Positions 51,697 to 60,596 of a stretch of DNA of 64,000 nucleotides are shown here, one piece after another. How positions within the stretch are numbered: the stretch's first letter is position 1; every line of letters starts with the position of its first letter. Where the stretch lies: the NCBI GenBank assembly GCA_021297895.1, contig JAJTHN010000005.1, forward strand, positions 1 through 64,000, given 5' to 3'. The notes under the pieces are model-generated. The model was given only the letters and a program-made list of their open reading frames with translations. It made no database searches and was not told the DNA's origin. Made by a program: the position numbers and the translations under genes. The stretch comes from Phycisphaeraceae bacterium. Its GTDB lineage: Bacteria > Planctomycetota > Phycisphaerae > Phycisphaerales > UBA1924.

Positions 51697-53903
51697 GCGG
51701 CCTTTGCAGGCCGCGTGCCGGGGAGCGTGAGTGTGAAGGTCGATCCCTTGTTCAGTTCGCTGGTCACGGTGATGTCCCCGCCGTGGAGGCGCGCGACATC
51801 GCGCGCCAGCGCCAGGCCTAGGCCGGAGCCGGTGATCTCTGCGAGCCGCTCGTCCTTGGCGCGATAGAAGCGTTCGAAGACCAGTGCCTGCTCCTCGGGC
51901 TTGATGCCGATGCCGGTGTCGATGACCTCGAAGTTCACGCTCGCGGCGTTGCTCTCGACGCGCAGCGTCACGCTCCCGCCGCGGGGCGTGTACTTGACGG
52001 CGTTGCCGAGCAGGTTGTGCAGCGCCATGCCGATCTTGTCGCGATCGCCCTGGAGCACAGGCAGTTTCGGCGGCAGGTCGAACGCGAGCGTGATGCCCTT
52101 CTCCAGCGCCGGCGCTTCGAACTCGGCCCGGAGCTCGTCGAGCATCTGCGCGACGCGCACGTCGCCGGAGCGGAGCTTCATGCTCCCCGCCTCGATCTCC
52201 GAGACGCTGAGCATGTCGCCGACGATGCGTTCGAGCCTCCGGCTCTCGAGGTTGATCACATTGAGGGCCCGCGCACAGTCCGCGGGCGTCATCGGCTCGC
52301 CCTCGGGCGTGTCGGCCTCGAGCAACTGCTCAACGTAGAGGCGGATCGCCGTCAGCGGTGTTCGAAGTTCGTGCGTCGCGTGCGCGACGAACTGATTGCG
52401 CGACTCATCGGCCACGCGCTGCTGCGTCACGTCCTCGATCACGACCAGCGCGCCCGCGTCGTCCTCCCGACGAACGGCGCGAACAGTCATCCGCAGCACC
52501 CACCAGCCCGCGGGACGCTCCGGCACGCTTCCGCGACGATCGCTCGGCTCCGCGAGTTTCAGCGTGCCGCCTTCGCGATTGCGCCGGACCTCGATCACCT
52601 TGCGCCCCCGGGCCGTTCCGTCGCAAGCCTCACGTACCGCCGTTGCGACCGCTTCGTCCCCGAGCATCGCCATCGCGCTCTGGCCCTCGAGTTTCTCGCG
52701 AGTCGTCTCCAGCAGCACCGCCGCGGCACCGTTGGCGTATCGCACCCGCCCGTCCTGCGAGACAACGAGCATCCCGATCCACATCGCGTCGCAGGCCCGA
52801 AGCACCTCGCTGCTGCGCACGCCGTTGCCCCCGATGCCCGCCTGCGCGGCCGCGCCGGGCGAGCCCCTTGCCGCGTCGGCGGATCTGGCTCCGTCGGGTG
52901 ATCCGGCTCGCCCCGTCGTCAAGTTGAGCGCGTTCTGATGCGGGCCGAGATCCGAGTTTTCGTTGGTGTCCGCTTCTGCTCCGATCGCGTCCGCTCGATC
53001 GCCCAGCGCGCGACGCACCGCCGCGAGTGTCCGCAGTGTCTGCAGTTCATCCAGCAGCGCGTTGAGCCCGCCCGCTGCACGGTGCAGAGAGCCATCGATG
53101 CGCAGCGCCTCGGTGCAGCATTCGCCGCGAGCCGCGGCCTCGAGCGCATCGCGCACAAGGTCCACGCTCCGGGTCCGCGACGCGACCCAGCGCACACCCC
53201 ACCACGCCGCGCCGAGCCCGGCGAGCACAACACCGCCCATGCCGACCATCAGCTGCCATCGCAGCATCGACGCATCGACGGGCGACGCACGCACGCTCAG
53301 GAGTGCCTCGCCCAAACCGGGAATGCTCACGACCTCCTCGTGCTCGAGCGTTCCGGTCCCGGCATCGGCACGACCGCCGGTCTCGCCTGTTCCGAGCGCG
53401 CCGGCCCGCGTGACCGTGCCCTTCCAGCCGCCGGCGATGTCCGCCTCGCGCACCGTGATCCGCCGCGGCTCCGCATCGGCCAGCACCCCGCCATCGGGCA
53501 GCGTCAGCCGAACTTCGCTCAGTTCGTAGCGCGTCGCGGCTTCGGCCAGCTGTGCGCGATACGCCGAGAGCTGACCGCGAGCCAGCGCCAACTCGCCCTG
53601 CCTGGTCAGGAGCTCGGTCACGATCCGCACCTGTTCGTGCCGCGATGCGGTCTGCGAGCGCTCCGCGGCCTTGAGTGTCCACCACATCCCCGCCGCGACG
53701 CTCAGAATCAGCGCGAGCATCCCAAGCCCGACCGCCCACGCCAGCCGCGGCGCGCCGCCGCCAACGTCGCGCACAGACGCCGCGCGAACGCTCGACGGGC
53801 CATCCCGCTTCCCGGTCGCCTCGGATTCGGGAACTGCTCCCGAATGTGCGGGTTGTCGGTCCGACTCTGGCACGTGCCTGCTCCTGCGGAGGTTGTCGAC
53901 CAC
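51693..53903 (-). CDS. Membrane sensor histidine kinase with PAS domain
   Basis: A 736-residue inner-membrane kinase. TM1 at 54-75 (LAWAVGLGMLALILSVAAGM), an extracytoplasmic sensor of about 140 residues, TM2 near 219-240, a linker, a PAS domain at about 375-490 (CDAMWIGMLVVSQDGRVRYA), HisKA with the phospho-His in QFVAHATHELRTPLTAIRLY (near residue 508), and HATPase_c with N (MALHNLLGNAVKYTPRGG), G1 (VIDTGIGIKPEEQALVFERF) and G2 (TGSGLGLALARDVARLHGG) boxes. The sensor signal is unknown. No response regulator is adjacent; a STAS gene and the pseudopilus cluster follow. It ends in TAG. Confidence 0.93.
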   Translation of the reverse strand: MVDNLRRSRHVPESDRQPAHSGAVPESEATGKRDGPSSVRAASVRDVGGGAPRLAWAVGLGMLALILSVAAGMWWTLKAAERSQTASRHEQVRIVTELLTRQGELALARGQLSAYRAQLAEAATRYELSEVRLTLPDGGVLADAEPRRITVREADIAGGWKGTVTRAGALGTGETGGRADAGTGTLEHEEVVSIPGLGEALLSVRASPVDASMLRWQLMVGMGGVVLAGLGAAWWGVRWVASRTRSVDLVRDALEAAARGECCTEALRIDGSLHRAAGGLNALLDELQTLRTLAAVRRALGDRADAIGAEADTNENSDLGPHQNALNLTTGRAGSPDGARSADAARGSPGAAAQAGIGGNGVRSSEVLRACDAMWIGMLVVSQDGRVRYANGAAAVLLETTREKLEGQSAMAMLGDEAVATAVREACDGTARGRKVIEVRRNREGGTLKLAEPSDRRGSVPERPAGWWVLRMTVRAVRREDDAGALVVIEDVTQQRVADESRNQFVAHATHELRTPLTAIRLYVEQLLEADTPEGEPMTPADCARALNVINLESRRLERIVGDMLSVSEIEAGSMKLRSGDVRVAQMLDELRAEFEAPALEKGITLAFDLPPKLPVLQGDRDKIGMALHNLLGNAVKYTPRGGSVTLRVESNAASVNFEVIDTGIGIKPEEQALVFERFYRAKDERLAEITGSGLGLALARDVARLHGGDITVTSELNKGSTFTLTLPGTRPAKAA

Positions 53904-54094
53904 CCCCGGAGGGCTATCGGATCGCCCGATCTGGGCCTTTGTCCCGAACGTGCCGATTGGAGAGGACGCGGGGCGGTTGGTGCGGCCTGTGCGGGCGTTC
54001 GCCGGCCCATTCTGGCCGCAGCCGACGCGACTGGATCCGGTAACACCCTCGGTCCACCCCGGTCTCTGGCCACCATTTTCGTGGGAGTTTGTTC

Positions 54095-55039
54095 ATGTCT
54101 GCGTCCGCTCTACCTGTGATTCGAACCTCGTGCCGCTTAGTCGTCTCTGCGTCGGTCCTCCTGCTGTTCTGCGGCATGGCCATGGCCCAGCCAGCGGGCG
54201 ATGCGCCGGCCAAGCCCGTCGAGCCTGCCGATGGCGACAAGCCCGCCGTGACCAACGCCCCCGCCAAGGCCCCGGCCCCGACACCGGTTTCAACGGATGC
54301 CGACATCGCGGCCGGTCGCAAGGAGCCGGCGGACGGCCAGACCTTCCGCGTGGCGGGCGACATGGATGCGACGGTCACACGCCGCGGGGACTCGTTCTTT
54401 GCTGGCCGCTCGGCCATCACGACGCCGCTGCCCGTCGGCTACCCCGACCCCACGCCTCCGGGCGCGATCGACATCAAGCGGTACCCCAGCGTGCGCCGCG
54501 CCGAGATCACCGGCAGTGTCAATCCTGCCATCGGCATGAATGTGGGCTTTTTCCCGCTGTTCAACCACATCAAGCGTCGCGAAATCGAGATGACCTCGCC
54601 GGTGGAGATGAACTATCAGGGCCTGCGCAAGGCCCGCGAAGATCGCTCCGGCCCGCAGCAGTGGACGATGTCGTTCCTCTATCGCTCCGCCGATCTTGGC
54701 CCGGTCGGCGATGATGAGCGCGACCAGCGCGTCAAGGTCGTCGACATCGATCCGGTGACCGTCGTGGCCATCGGGTTCAAGGGCGGATACGGCTTGCCAC
54801 TGGTGCTCGACGGTGTCGAGAAACTCGATGTCTGGTTCGCCCAGAACCCGCAGTGGGAGGCGGTCGGCGAGCCGCGGTCGTTCTTCTACAACGGCCCGGA
54901 GATGCCCAACCGCGATAAGTGGGGCGAGGTGCAGGTCCCCATTCGACCCAAGCCGAAGGCCGCTCCGGGGGCCGAAACTGCGCCCGGCACGCCGACCACG
55001 CCCACAGCCCCCGCCCCAGCACCGACCAAAGACCCATAA
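54095..55039 (+). CDS. SOUL family heme-binding protein (exported)
   Basis: A 314-residue exported protein. Signal peptide ending AMAQ (VVSASVLLLFCGMAMAQ), a Pro/Ala/Lys linker, then a SOUL/HBP domain at about 115-280: IKRYPSVRRAEITGS, GFFPLFNHIKRREIEMTSPV (the I-x-M-T-x-P-V signature) and QQWTMSFLYRSADLG. The family binds heme or tetrapyrroles; planctomycete versions are uncharacterised. Heme ligation cannot be confirmed from the sequence. GGGAG lies 7 bp before ATG 54095. Divergent from the kinase. Confidence 0.85.
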   Translation: MSASALPVIRTSCRLVVSASVLLLFCGMAMAQPAGDAPAKPVEPADGDKPAVTNAPAKAPAPTPVSTDADIAAGRKEPADGQTFRVAGDMDATVTRRGDSFFAGRSAITTPLPVGYPDPTPPGAIDIKRYPSVRRAEITGSVNPAIGMNVGFFPLFNHIKRREIEMTSPVEMNYQGLRKAREDRSGPQQWTMSFLYRSADLGPVGDDERDQRVKVVDIDPVTVVAIGFKGGYGLPLVLDGVEKLDVWFAQNPQWEAVGEPRSFFYNGPEMPNRDKWGEVQVPIRPKPKAAPGAETAPGTPTTPTAPAPAPTKDP

Positions 55040-55132
55040 CGAGTGTGAATGTGGGCGACTTCCGTTGGATGGGCGGTCTGATTGAGCATCCAACGGCCTG
55101 AAGTGGGCGTATGCTCATCGGGGAGAACACTC

Positions 55133-55828
55133 ATGCCCGCGTTGGACCGTCCATCTCGCGACCCGTTCACCCGCACTCGTCTGGTCATCTACTCCGCAGC
55201 CGCGGCGGTCGCGCTGATCGGCACGCTGTGGCCGTCGAGCAGCCCGCTCGCGCCGTCGGCCGCGCATGCTTCGTTGCTGGCGTCGAGCAAGACGATCGAG
55301 AACCTTCAGGCCGCGTACACCAGCGCGATGCGCATGGGCGAGGCCGCCCGGCAATTCGCCGCGCGCGCCGAGGAGGACGGTTACCCGAAACTCGCCAGTC
55401 TTCTGCGGGCCACAGCACGCTCGCGAGAGATTCACTCGGGCCTGTTTGCCGCGGCGATCAAGGCCGCCGGCGCCGTCCCCACCCTCGCGGCCGAACCCAA
55501 GGCGCCCAAGAGCGGCACCACCGCTGAGAATGTCGCGACGCTTCTGGCCCAGGCGAAAGACGAGCGCGACAACACGCTGCCGAAGTTCACCTCCCAGGCC
55601 CGCACCGATCGCAACACACAGGCGGCCGATGCGCTGCGGCACGCACGCCAAGGTCTCATCGAACACGCGCGTCTCCTTGGCGAGGCGAGCGAGAACCTCG
55701 ATGCGATGAAGGCCCCCAAGTCGGCGTACTTCGTCCATACCCCCTGCGGCTTCCTGGTCGAAAAACTCGACATCCAGCGGTGCCCGGTGTGCTTTGGCAA
55801 GCGCGAGGATTTTCAGAGCGTCGACTGA
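55133..55828 (+). CDS. Rubrerythrin-like protein lacking di-iron ligands
   Basis: A 231-residue protein, exported or anchored by a hydrophobic segment at about 15-40 (LVIYSAAAAVALIGTLWPSS). The body aligns with rubrerythrin: SKTIENLQAAYTSAMRMGEA, RAEEDGYPKLASLLRATARS, EIHSG, and the C-terminal rubredoxin-like PCGFLVEKLDIQRCPVCFG. Rubrerythrin normally uses Glu ligands in the AGES-type motif and in ExxH; here these positions are Ala (YTSA) and Arg (SREIH), and the second ExxH pair is also lost (GLIEH). The first rubredoxin Cys is His (HTPCG), leaving a possible HxxC/CxxC site. Peroxidase activity is therefore unlikely. Confidence 0.75.
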   Translation: MPALDRPSRDPFTRTRLVIYSAAAAVALIGTLWPSSSPLAPSAAHASLLASSKTIENLQAAYTSAMRMGEAARQFAARAEEDGYPKLASLLRATARSREIHSGLFAAAIKAAGAVPTLAAEPKAPKSGTTAENVATLLAQAKDERDNTLPKFTSQARTDRNTQAADALRHARQGLIEHARLLGEASENLDAMKAPKSAYFVHTPCGFLVEKLDIQRCPVCFGKREDFQSVD

Positions 55829-56238
55829 AGTATCGGACTTGAGCAACTACCCTGATCGGGTTAATTCTTAGTGTTGAGAACGGGTCTTTGGGCCATTGGC
55901 TGGGGAATTGTTGCCCGGACTGTTGCGACTCGGTTAAGATGTTTGTGGAAACACAGAGAATCCCCGGGTTCGGTGTTTGTGGGAATATGCAGCATCTCGT
56001 GCTCGATTTGGCTTTGAGAAAGCGCACGCGGGGAGGTTCTGAAGGATGCTCCTGTGTTGGTCGATATAGGGGGAATCAGTCGCAGTGATACGGACTAGTC
56101 AGAGCGTCGCGAGTATGGGTTGAGGGAAGAAGCCATCCACAATTTTGGAGTCGTTTAGCCAAAACCCTCAACTCTGCTACGCTTCATGTGCCTCAGACGT
56201 TTCAAGGCCCCTCCAGCAAGTGACCTCGGAGAATCGAG
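55829..56238. other. Spacer before orphan fixJ-like gene
   Basis: 410 bp, AT-richer than its surroundings, with no supported gene. The only symmetric element is gttgaggg (56119-56126) and ccctcaac (56165-56172), 38 bp apart, 66-120 bp before the regulator start; it may be an operator or an mRNA hairpin. Confidence 0.4.
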
Positions 56239-56940
56239 ATGAATCAGGCGTCAGGTCAGTTTGAGCCGTGCGTGTACGTGGTTGACGACGATCCCGCGAT
56301 CCGGCGGAGCCTGAAGTTTCTTCTAGAATCTGTGAACCTGAAGGTCTGCACTTATGAGACTGCCGAGCAGTTCCTCAGGGAGTTTCCGGTCAACGCGGTG
56401 GGGTGCGTCGTCGCGGATGTCCGCATGCCGGGCATCGGCGGCCTCGAGCTTCAGCAGCGACTGGTCGCCAACAACTTCACGATTCCCGTTGTGGTGGTGA
56501 CCGGTCACGCCGATGTGCCGATGGCGGTTCGGGCGTTCAAGGCCGGTGTACGGGAGTTCGTCGAGAAGCCGTTCAATGATCAGGCGATTCTCGAGACTAT
56601 TCGCTCGGCGGTTGAGCACGACGTCAAGCAGCAGGCGCTGCGCCAGCGTCAGCGATATGTTGCCATCCGCGTGTCGCGCCTTACGCCGCGAGAGAAGGAA
56701 GTCTGCCACTTGGTTGTCACGGGCAACGCGAACAAGCAGATCGCGGCGAAGCTGGGTCTGAGCGAGAAGACGGTCGAAATCCACCGCGCCAACGTGATGC
56801 GGAAGATGGATGCGCCGAGCCTCGCCGAACTGGTCCGCATGGCCGTGGTATATGAAGAAGCGCTGGGTCCGATTCAGCCCTCTCCTGCCGGCGGCGGCGA
56901 GAGCACGTCCAACGCACCCATGCAGTCGGCGCAGGCCTGA
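56239..56940 (+). CDS. FixJ-type response regulator
   Basis: A 233-residue transcription regulator. Receiver domain at about 10-125: VYVVDDDPAIRRSLKFLLES, phospho-Asp in GCVVADVRMPGIGGLE, VVVTGHADVPMAVRAFKAG and EFVEKPFND. LuxR-type HTH at about 145-205: RLTPREKEVCHLVVTGNANK and LSEKTVEIHRANVMRKM. It matches FixJ/TodT regulators closely. There is no sensor kinase next to it, so its partner is elsewhere. GGAG lies 8 bp before the start. Confidence 0.92.
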   Translation: MNQASGQFEPCVYVVDDDPAIRRSLKFLLESVNLKVCTYETAEQFLREFPVNAVGCVVADVRMPGIGGLELQQRLVANNFTIPVVVVTGHADVPMAVRAFKAGVREFVEKPFNDQAILETIRSAVEHDVKQQALRQRQRYVAIRVSRLTPREKEVCHLVVTGNANKQIAAKLGLSEKTVEIHRANVMRKMDAPSLAELVRMAVVYEEALGPIQPSPAGGGESTSNAPMQSAQA

Positions 56941-57018
56941 GTCTTTGCCGCCTCGCGCGGGCGAGCCATCGCGAGAGATCGCTGGCATGGCACCGCGGCC
57001 GGTTTACACTTTGGCTTC

Positions 57019-58743
57019 ATGAAGTTCACGACGACGATTTGTGCCGGATTCCGGCGGCCCATGCTCGCTCGGATTGCGGTTGTGTTGTTGATGCTCGTCC
57101 CGTGCGTGCGGGCGATCGCTCAGCCCGGGCTCGCGCCGCGCGAGACGGTGACGTTCGCGGTCACGCAGACAACGACCGTCGGCCAGTCGGTCTATGTCGT
57201 CGGTGATCTTCCCGAACTCGGCGGCAACGACACATCGCGCGCGATCAAGCTCTCGCCCGGTGCCTATCCGCTCTGGCGCGCGACCGTCTCGCTCCCGGCG
57301 GGGCGGACGTACACGTATCGCTTCCTCGTCCGCAGCGACGGCCCGACGCAGCAGAACGGGGCCGCGACAACGGTGCAGGGTCCGCTGGTCGCGAGCACCG
57401 CGCAGCAGCCGCGGCCGACGCGAAGCAAAGCGGTGTGGATCACCTCGGCGTATGCGCAGCCTGTGCTCTGGTGGCGGGCGATCTCTCCCGCCGCGGGCTC
57501 GGACTTCACACCCGTGACGATGACCCGAACCACCGTGACCGGCCCGGCACGTTCGGGCGATCGCTCGGGCGAGGGCACGTTCATCGCCTGGGGGATGCAC
57601 GCAGCCGGCGAGGCGTTCGAGTTTTACGTGACCGATGTGGCTCAGCCCGGCTCGCGTACGCCGACGACCGGCACGTATGCGACGAATCTTGATGGGGTGT
57701 TTGTGCAGGATGGGCAGATGTTCACGTATGTGCCGGCGTGGAGCGTCGGCGGGGCACGGCGTGCGTACTCGCCATCGAGCGTCCCGACGGTGTTCTCGCC
57801 GCAGTTGAACGAGACGCGCGGCTACCGCGTTTTTCTGCCGCGGGGCTACGACCAGCACACCACGCGCCGCTATCCGGTGCTGTACATGCACGATGGGCAG
57901 AACGTCTTTGAGAGCGGCGCGTTCGGCTCGTGGAACGCGGCGGGAACGATCGCATCGCTGCAGGCGTCCGGACGCATGAGCGAGGTGCTCGTCGTCGCCA
58001 TCGACAACGGTCCGAACCGACTGCGCGATTATCTTCCATCGACCGACTCGCTCGGCGGCACCGGCCGCGGCGAGGCGTACCTGTCCTTCATCCGCGACAC
58101 GCTCAAGCCGATCATCGATGCGCAGTACCGCACCAAGCCCGATGCCTTCTGGACCGGGCTCATGGGCAGCAGCATGGGAGGCGTGATCTCGCTCCAGGGC
58201 GTCTGGGACTTCACGTCCACCTTCACCCGCGGCGGCCTGCTCAGCGGCGCGTGGCAAACGTGCCCGAACTACCTCACACGCGTCCGGACCACGCCGGTGC
58301 GGGCCGTGCGCATGTGGCTGGATAGCGGCGACAGCGGCACCAGCGCCGACAACTTCTGGCTCACGCTCGGCCTGCGCGATCACTTCGTCGAGGGCTCTGC
58401 GTCGAAGTACGCGCTCAGCGGCGAGCTCCAGCACATGGTGGGCTTCGGCCAGCAGCACAACGAGGCGGCATGGGCAGCGCGCCTGCCCGATGCGCTCACG
58501 CACCTCTACCCCGCGCAGGAGGAACCGAGCGACTTGCTGCGGAGCGTCTTCGGGCCGCACTGGGATGTGACCGGCGACGGCGTGATGGGTATCGAGGATC
58601 TGTACGCCCAAAGTGTCCAGAACGTCCCCGGCGCCGGCGGCACGCGGAGCGACGCGGATCTCGGCGGCACGATCGACGCGGCCGACGCGGCGCTCATCGA
58701 GCGTGCGTTCCGCACGGGCGAGACGGCGGGCATGTCGCGATAG
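57019..58743 (+). CDS. Secreted esterase with starch-binding-like and dockerin domains
   Basis: A 574-residue exported protein. Signal peptide to about 34 (VLLMLVPCVRAIAQ). Residues about 40-130 resemble a CBM20 starch-binding domain (ETVTFAVTQTTTVGQSVYVV, GDLPELGGND, LWRATVSLPAGRTYTYRFLV). Residues about 260-490 are an esterase-D-type alpha/beta hydrolase: YPVLYMHDGQNVFE, nucleophile in GLMGSSMGGVISLQ, with Asp and His candidates in WLDSGDSGTS and GFGQQHNEAAWAARL. The end carries two dockerin-like repeats (DVTGDGVMGIEDLYAQS, DLGGTIDAADAALIERAF). It probably hydrolyses ester groups on polysaccharides outside the cell. Its stop is 6 bp from convergent purK. Confidence 0.85.
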   Translation: MKFTTTICAGFRRPMLARIAVVLLMLVPCVRAIAQPGLAPRETVTFAVTQTTTVGQSVYVVGDLPELGGNDTSRAIKLSPGAYPLWRATVSLPAGRTYTYRFLVRSDGPTQQNGAATTVQGPLVASTAQQPRPTRSKAVWITSAYAQPVLWWRAISPAAGSDFTPVTMTRTTVTGPARSGDRSGEGTFIAWGMHAAGEAFEFYVTDVAQPGSRTPTTGTYATNLDGVFVQDGQMFTYVPAWSVGGARRAYSPSSVPTVFSPQLNETRGYRVFLPRGYDQHTTRRYPVLYMHDGQNVFESGAFGSWNAAGTIASLQASGRMSEVLVVAIDNGPNRLRDYLPSTDSLGGTGRGEAYLSFIRDTLKPIIDAQYRTKPDAFWTGLMGSSMGGVISLQGVWDFTSTFTRGGLLSGAWQTCPNYLTRVRTTPVRAVRMWLDSGDSGTSADNFWLTLGLRDHFVEGSASKYALSGELQHMVGFGQQHNEAAWAARLPDALTHLYPAQEEPSDLLRSVFGPHWDVTGDGVMGIEDLYAQSVQNVPGAGGTRSDADLGGTIDAADAALIERAFRTGETAGMSR

Positions 58744-58749
58744 CGGACC

Positions 58750-59928
58750 TCAGGCTCCGCCCGAGCGCGATCGCGCGAGCAAATCCAAAGCCGCGTTCAC
58801 TCGGGCGTGCAGGTCGGCCTCGGATCGCTCGACAAAGTTGATGTGCCCGAGTTTCCGTCCCGGCCGCGGGGCCTTGTCGTACAGATGCAGGCGCGCGCCT
58901 GCGAGCGACGCGAGCGCCTCCGTCGGCGGACTCTGTCCCACGATATTGATCATCGCGCACGCGCCGAGCGCCTCGGTCGAGCCCAGCGGCCAGCCCATAA
59001 TCGCGCGAAGATGATTCTCGAACTGGCTCGTCACGCAGCCGTCGATCGTCCAGTGCCCTGAGTTGTGAACACGCGGCGCGGTCTCGTTGGCGAGCAACCG
59101 CCCGTTGTGGTCGAAGAGCTCGAGCGCCATCACGCCGACATAGTCCAGATGCTCCATGATCGCGCGGGCGTAGCCGTGCGCGGTGGACTCCATCTCGGGG
59201 CTGAGCGGGCTCAACGGAGCGAAACTCGTGTGCAGAATCCCCGACTGGTGCGTGTTGAGCGTCAGGGGATAGAAGGCGACCTGGCCCTTGGTGCTTCGGA
59301 CCGCGATGACGGACAGCTCGCGCGTAAATGGCACGAACGCCTCGAGGATCAGCCCCGCGCTGCGAGCGCCTCCAGCATCCTGAGCGAGCCCCGCGGTGAG
59401 CGAAGCGAACGCCGGCTGGAGGTCCTCGGGTTTGCGCAGCACCTGCTGCCCCTTGCCGTCGTATCCGCCGCGGCGGGTCTTGAGCACGCCGGGCAGACCC
59501 ACGCTCGCGATCCCGGCACGGAGGTCGTCCAGCGAGTCGATGGGCAGGAAAGCGGGGGTGGGGATGTTCAGCGTGCGAAAGAGCGACTTCTCCGCGAGAC
59601 GATCCTGCGAAACGTCGAGCGCCAGCGGGCCGGGGCGTACGGGCACGGCACGTTCGATGTGCCGCGCCAGTGCCGCGGGCACGTTCTCGAACTCGTAGGT
59701 GCAGACAGTCAGGCCCCGCGCGAAGCGATCCGCGGCGGCCAAGTCATCGAATGGCGCCAGCACGCACGCGCCCGCGGCGCACGCCGGCGCATCGGGCGCG
59801 GGGTCGAAGAAGCGGAATCGCAGGCCCAGAGGCAGGCCCGCGAGCGCGAGCATGCGCCCGAGTTGCCCGTTGCCCAGCACGCCGACGGTCGCGGCGTCTT
59901 TCGCTGCGTGCGAGGGCGGCGTGCTCAT
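58750..59928 (-). CDS. purK: N5-carboxyaminoimidazole ribonucleotide synthase PurK
   Basis: A 392-residue ATP-grasp enzyme of purine synthesis that makes N5-CAIR from AIR, bicarbonate and [20 protein letters not shown] is the N-terminal family block; [36 protein letters not shown] (ATP lid) and [20 protein letters not shown] with [20 protein letters not shown] complete the match. ATGA overlap with the purE stop; with it and the metal-binding lipoprotein gene it forms one unit. Confidence 0.95.
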   Translation of the reverse strand: MSTPPSHAAKDAATVGVLGNGQLGRMLALAGLPLGLRFRFFDPAPDAPACAAGACVLAPFDDLAAADRFARGLTVCTYEFENVPAALARHIERAVPVRPGPLALDVSQDRLAEKSLFRTLNIPTPAFLPIDSLDDLRAGIASVGLPGVLKTRRGGYDGKGQQVLRKPEDLQPAFASLTAGLAQDAGGARSAGLILEAFVPFTRELSVIAVRSTKGQVAFYPLTLNTHQSGILHTSFAPLSPLSPEMESTAHGYARAIMEHLDYVGVMALELFDHNGRLLANETAPRVHNSGHWTIDGCVTSQFENHLRAIMGWPLGSTEALGACAMINIVGQSPPTEALASLAGARLHLYDKAPRPGRKLGHINFVERSEADLHARVNAALDLLARSRSGGA

Positions 59929-60587
59929 CGGCGCGGTCTCCGTGCGGCGGACCGTCGACTTGTGGAGGGGCGCTCAGAGCCGCGGCCGGCGGTCGCCCCG
60001 TCGTGCTCGGGCGGCGGCGTGCGCGGGTCCGGATGATCGAGCACGCGGGCGGTTTGCTCGGTGCGGAAAGCCTCGAGCCGTGCGCGGATCGCCGGCTCGG
60101 TCAGGGCCAGAATGCTCGCCGCCAGCAGGCCCGCGTTGATCGCGCCCGCGCGGCCGATGGCCAGCGTCGCCACGGGCACGCCGGCGGGCATCTGCACGAT
60201 CGACAGCAGCGAATCGACACCCGCGAGCGCCTTGCTCTGAGCGGGCACGCCAAGAACGGGCAGGCTCGTCATGCTCGCGCACATGCCCGGGAGGTGCGCC
60301 GCGCCGCCGGCACCGGCGATGATCACGCGCAGGCCCCGCGCCTGTGCCTGCATGGCGTACTCGGCCAGCAGCGCGGGCGTGCGATGCGCGGACACCACGC
60401 GCGCTTCGAACGGAACGGTGAGTCGCTCGAGCGTCTCGGCCGCGTGACGCATGGTCTCCCAGTCCGAGTGAGAGCCCATGATGATCCCGACGACCGGCGG
60501 GAGCGCGGGCGTGCGCCCGGCCGGGCCGGATCGGGCGGTGGGAGTGGCTCGGACGGTTCGGGGGCGGCGATTGCGGCGCGGGGGCAT
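59925..60587 (-). CDS. purE: N5-CAIR mutase PurE
   Basis: A 220-residue enzyme that turns N5-CAIR into CAIR, the step after Pur[60 protein letters not shown] and [20 protein letters not shown] match E. coli PurE almost block for block. A basic Pro/Arg extension of about 32 residues precedes the core, and about 35 Arg/Ser-rich residues follow it; both are unusual. It overlaps purK by 4 bp and starts 9 bp after the stop of the upstream lipoprotein gene. Confidence 0.95.
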   Translation of the reverse strand: MPPRRNRRPRTVRATPTARSGPAGRTPALPPVVGIIMGSHSDWETMRHAAETLERLTVPFEARVVSAHRTPALLAEYAMQAQARGLRVIIAGAGGAAHLPGMCASMTSLPVLGVPAQSKALAGVDSLLSIVQMPAGVPVATLAIGRAGAINAGLLAASILALTEPAIRARLEAFRTEQTARVLDHPDPRTPPPEHDGATAGRGSERPSTSRRSAARRPRR

Positions 60588-60596
60588 GCGCGGAGT

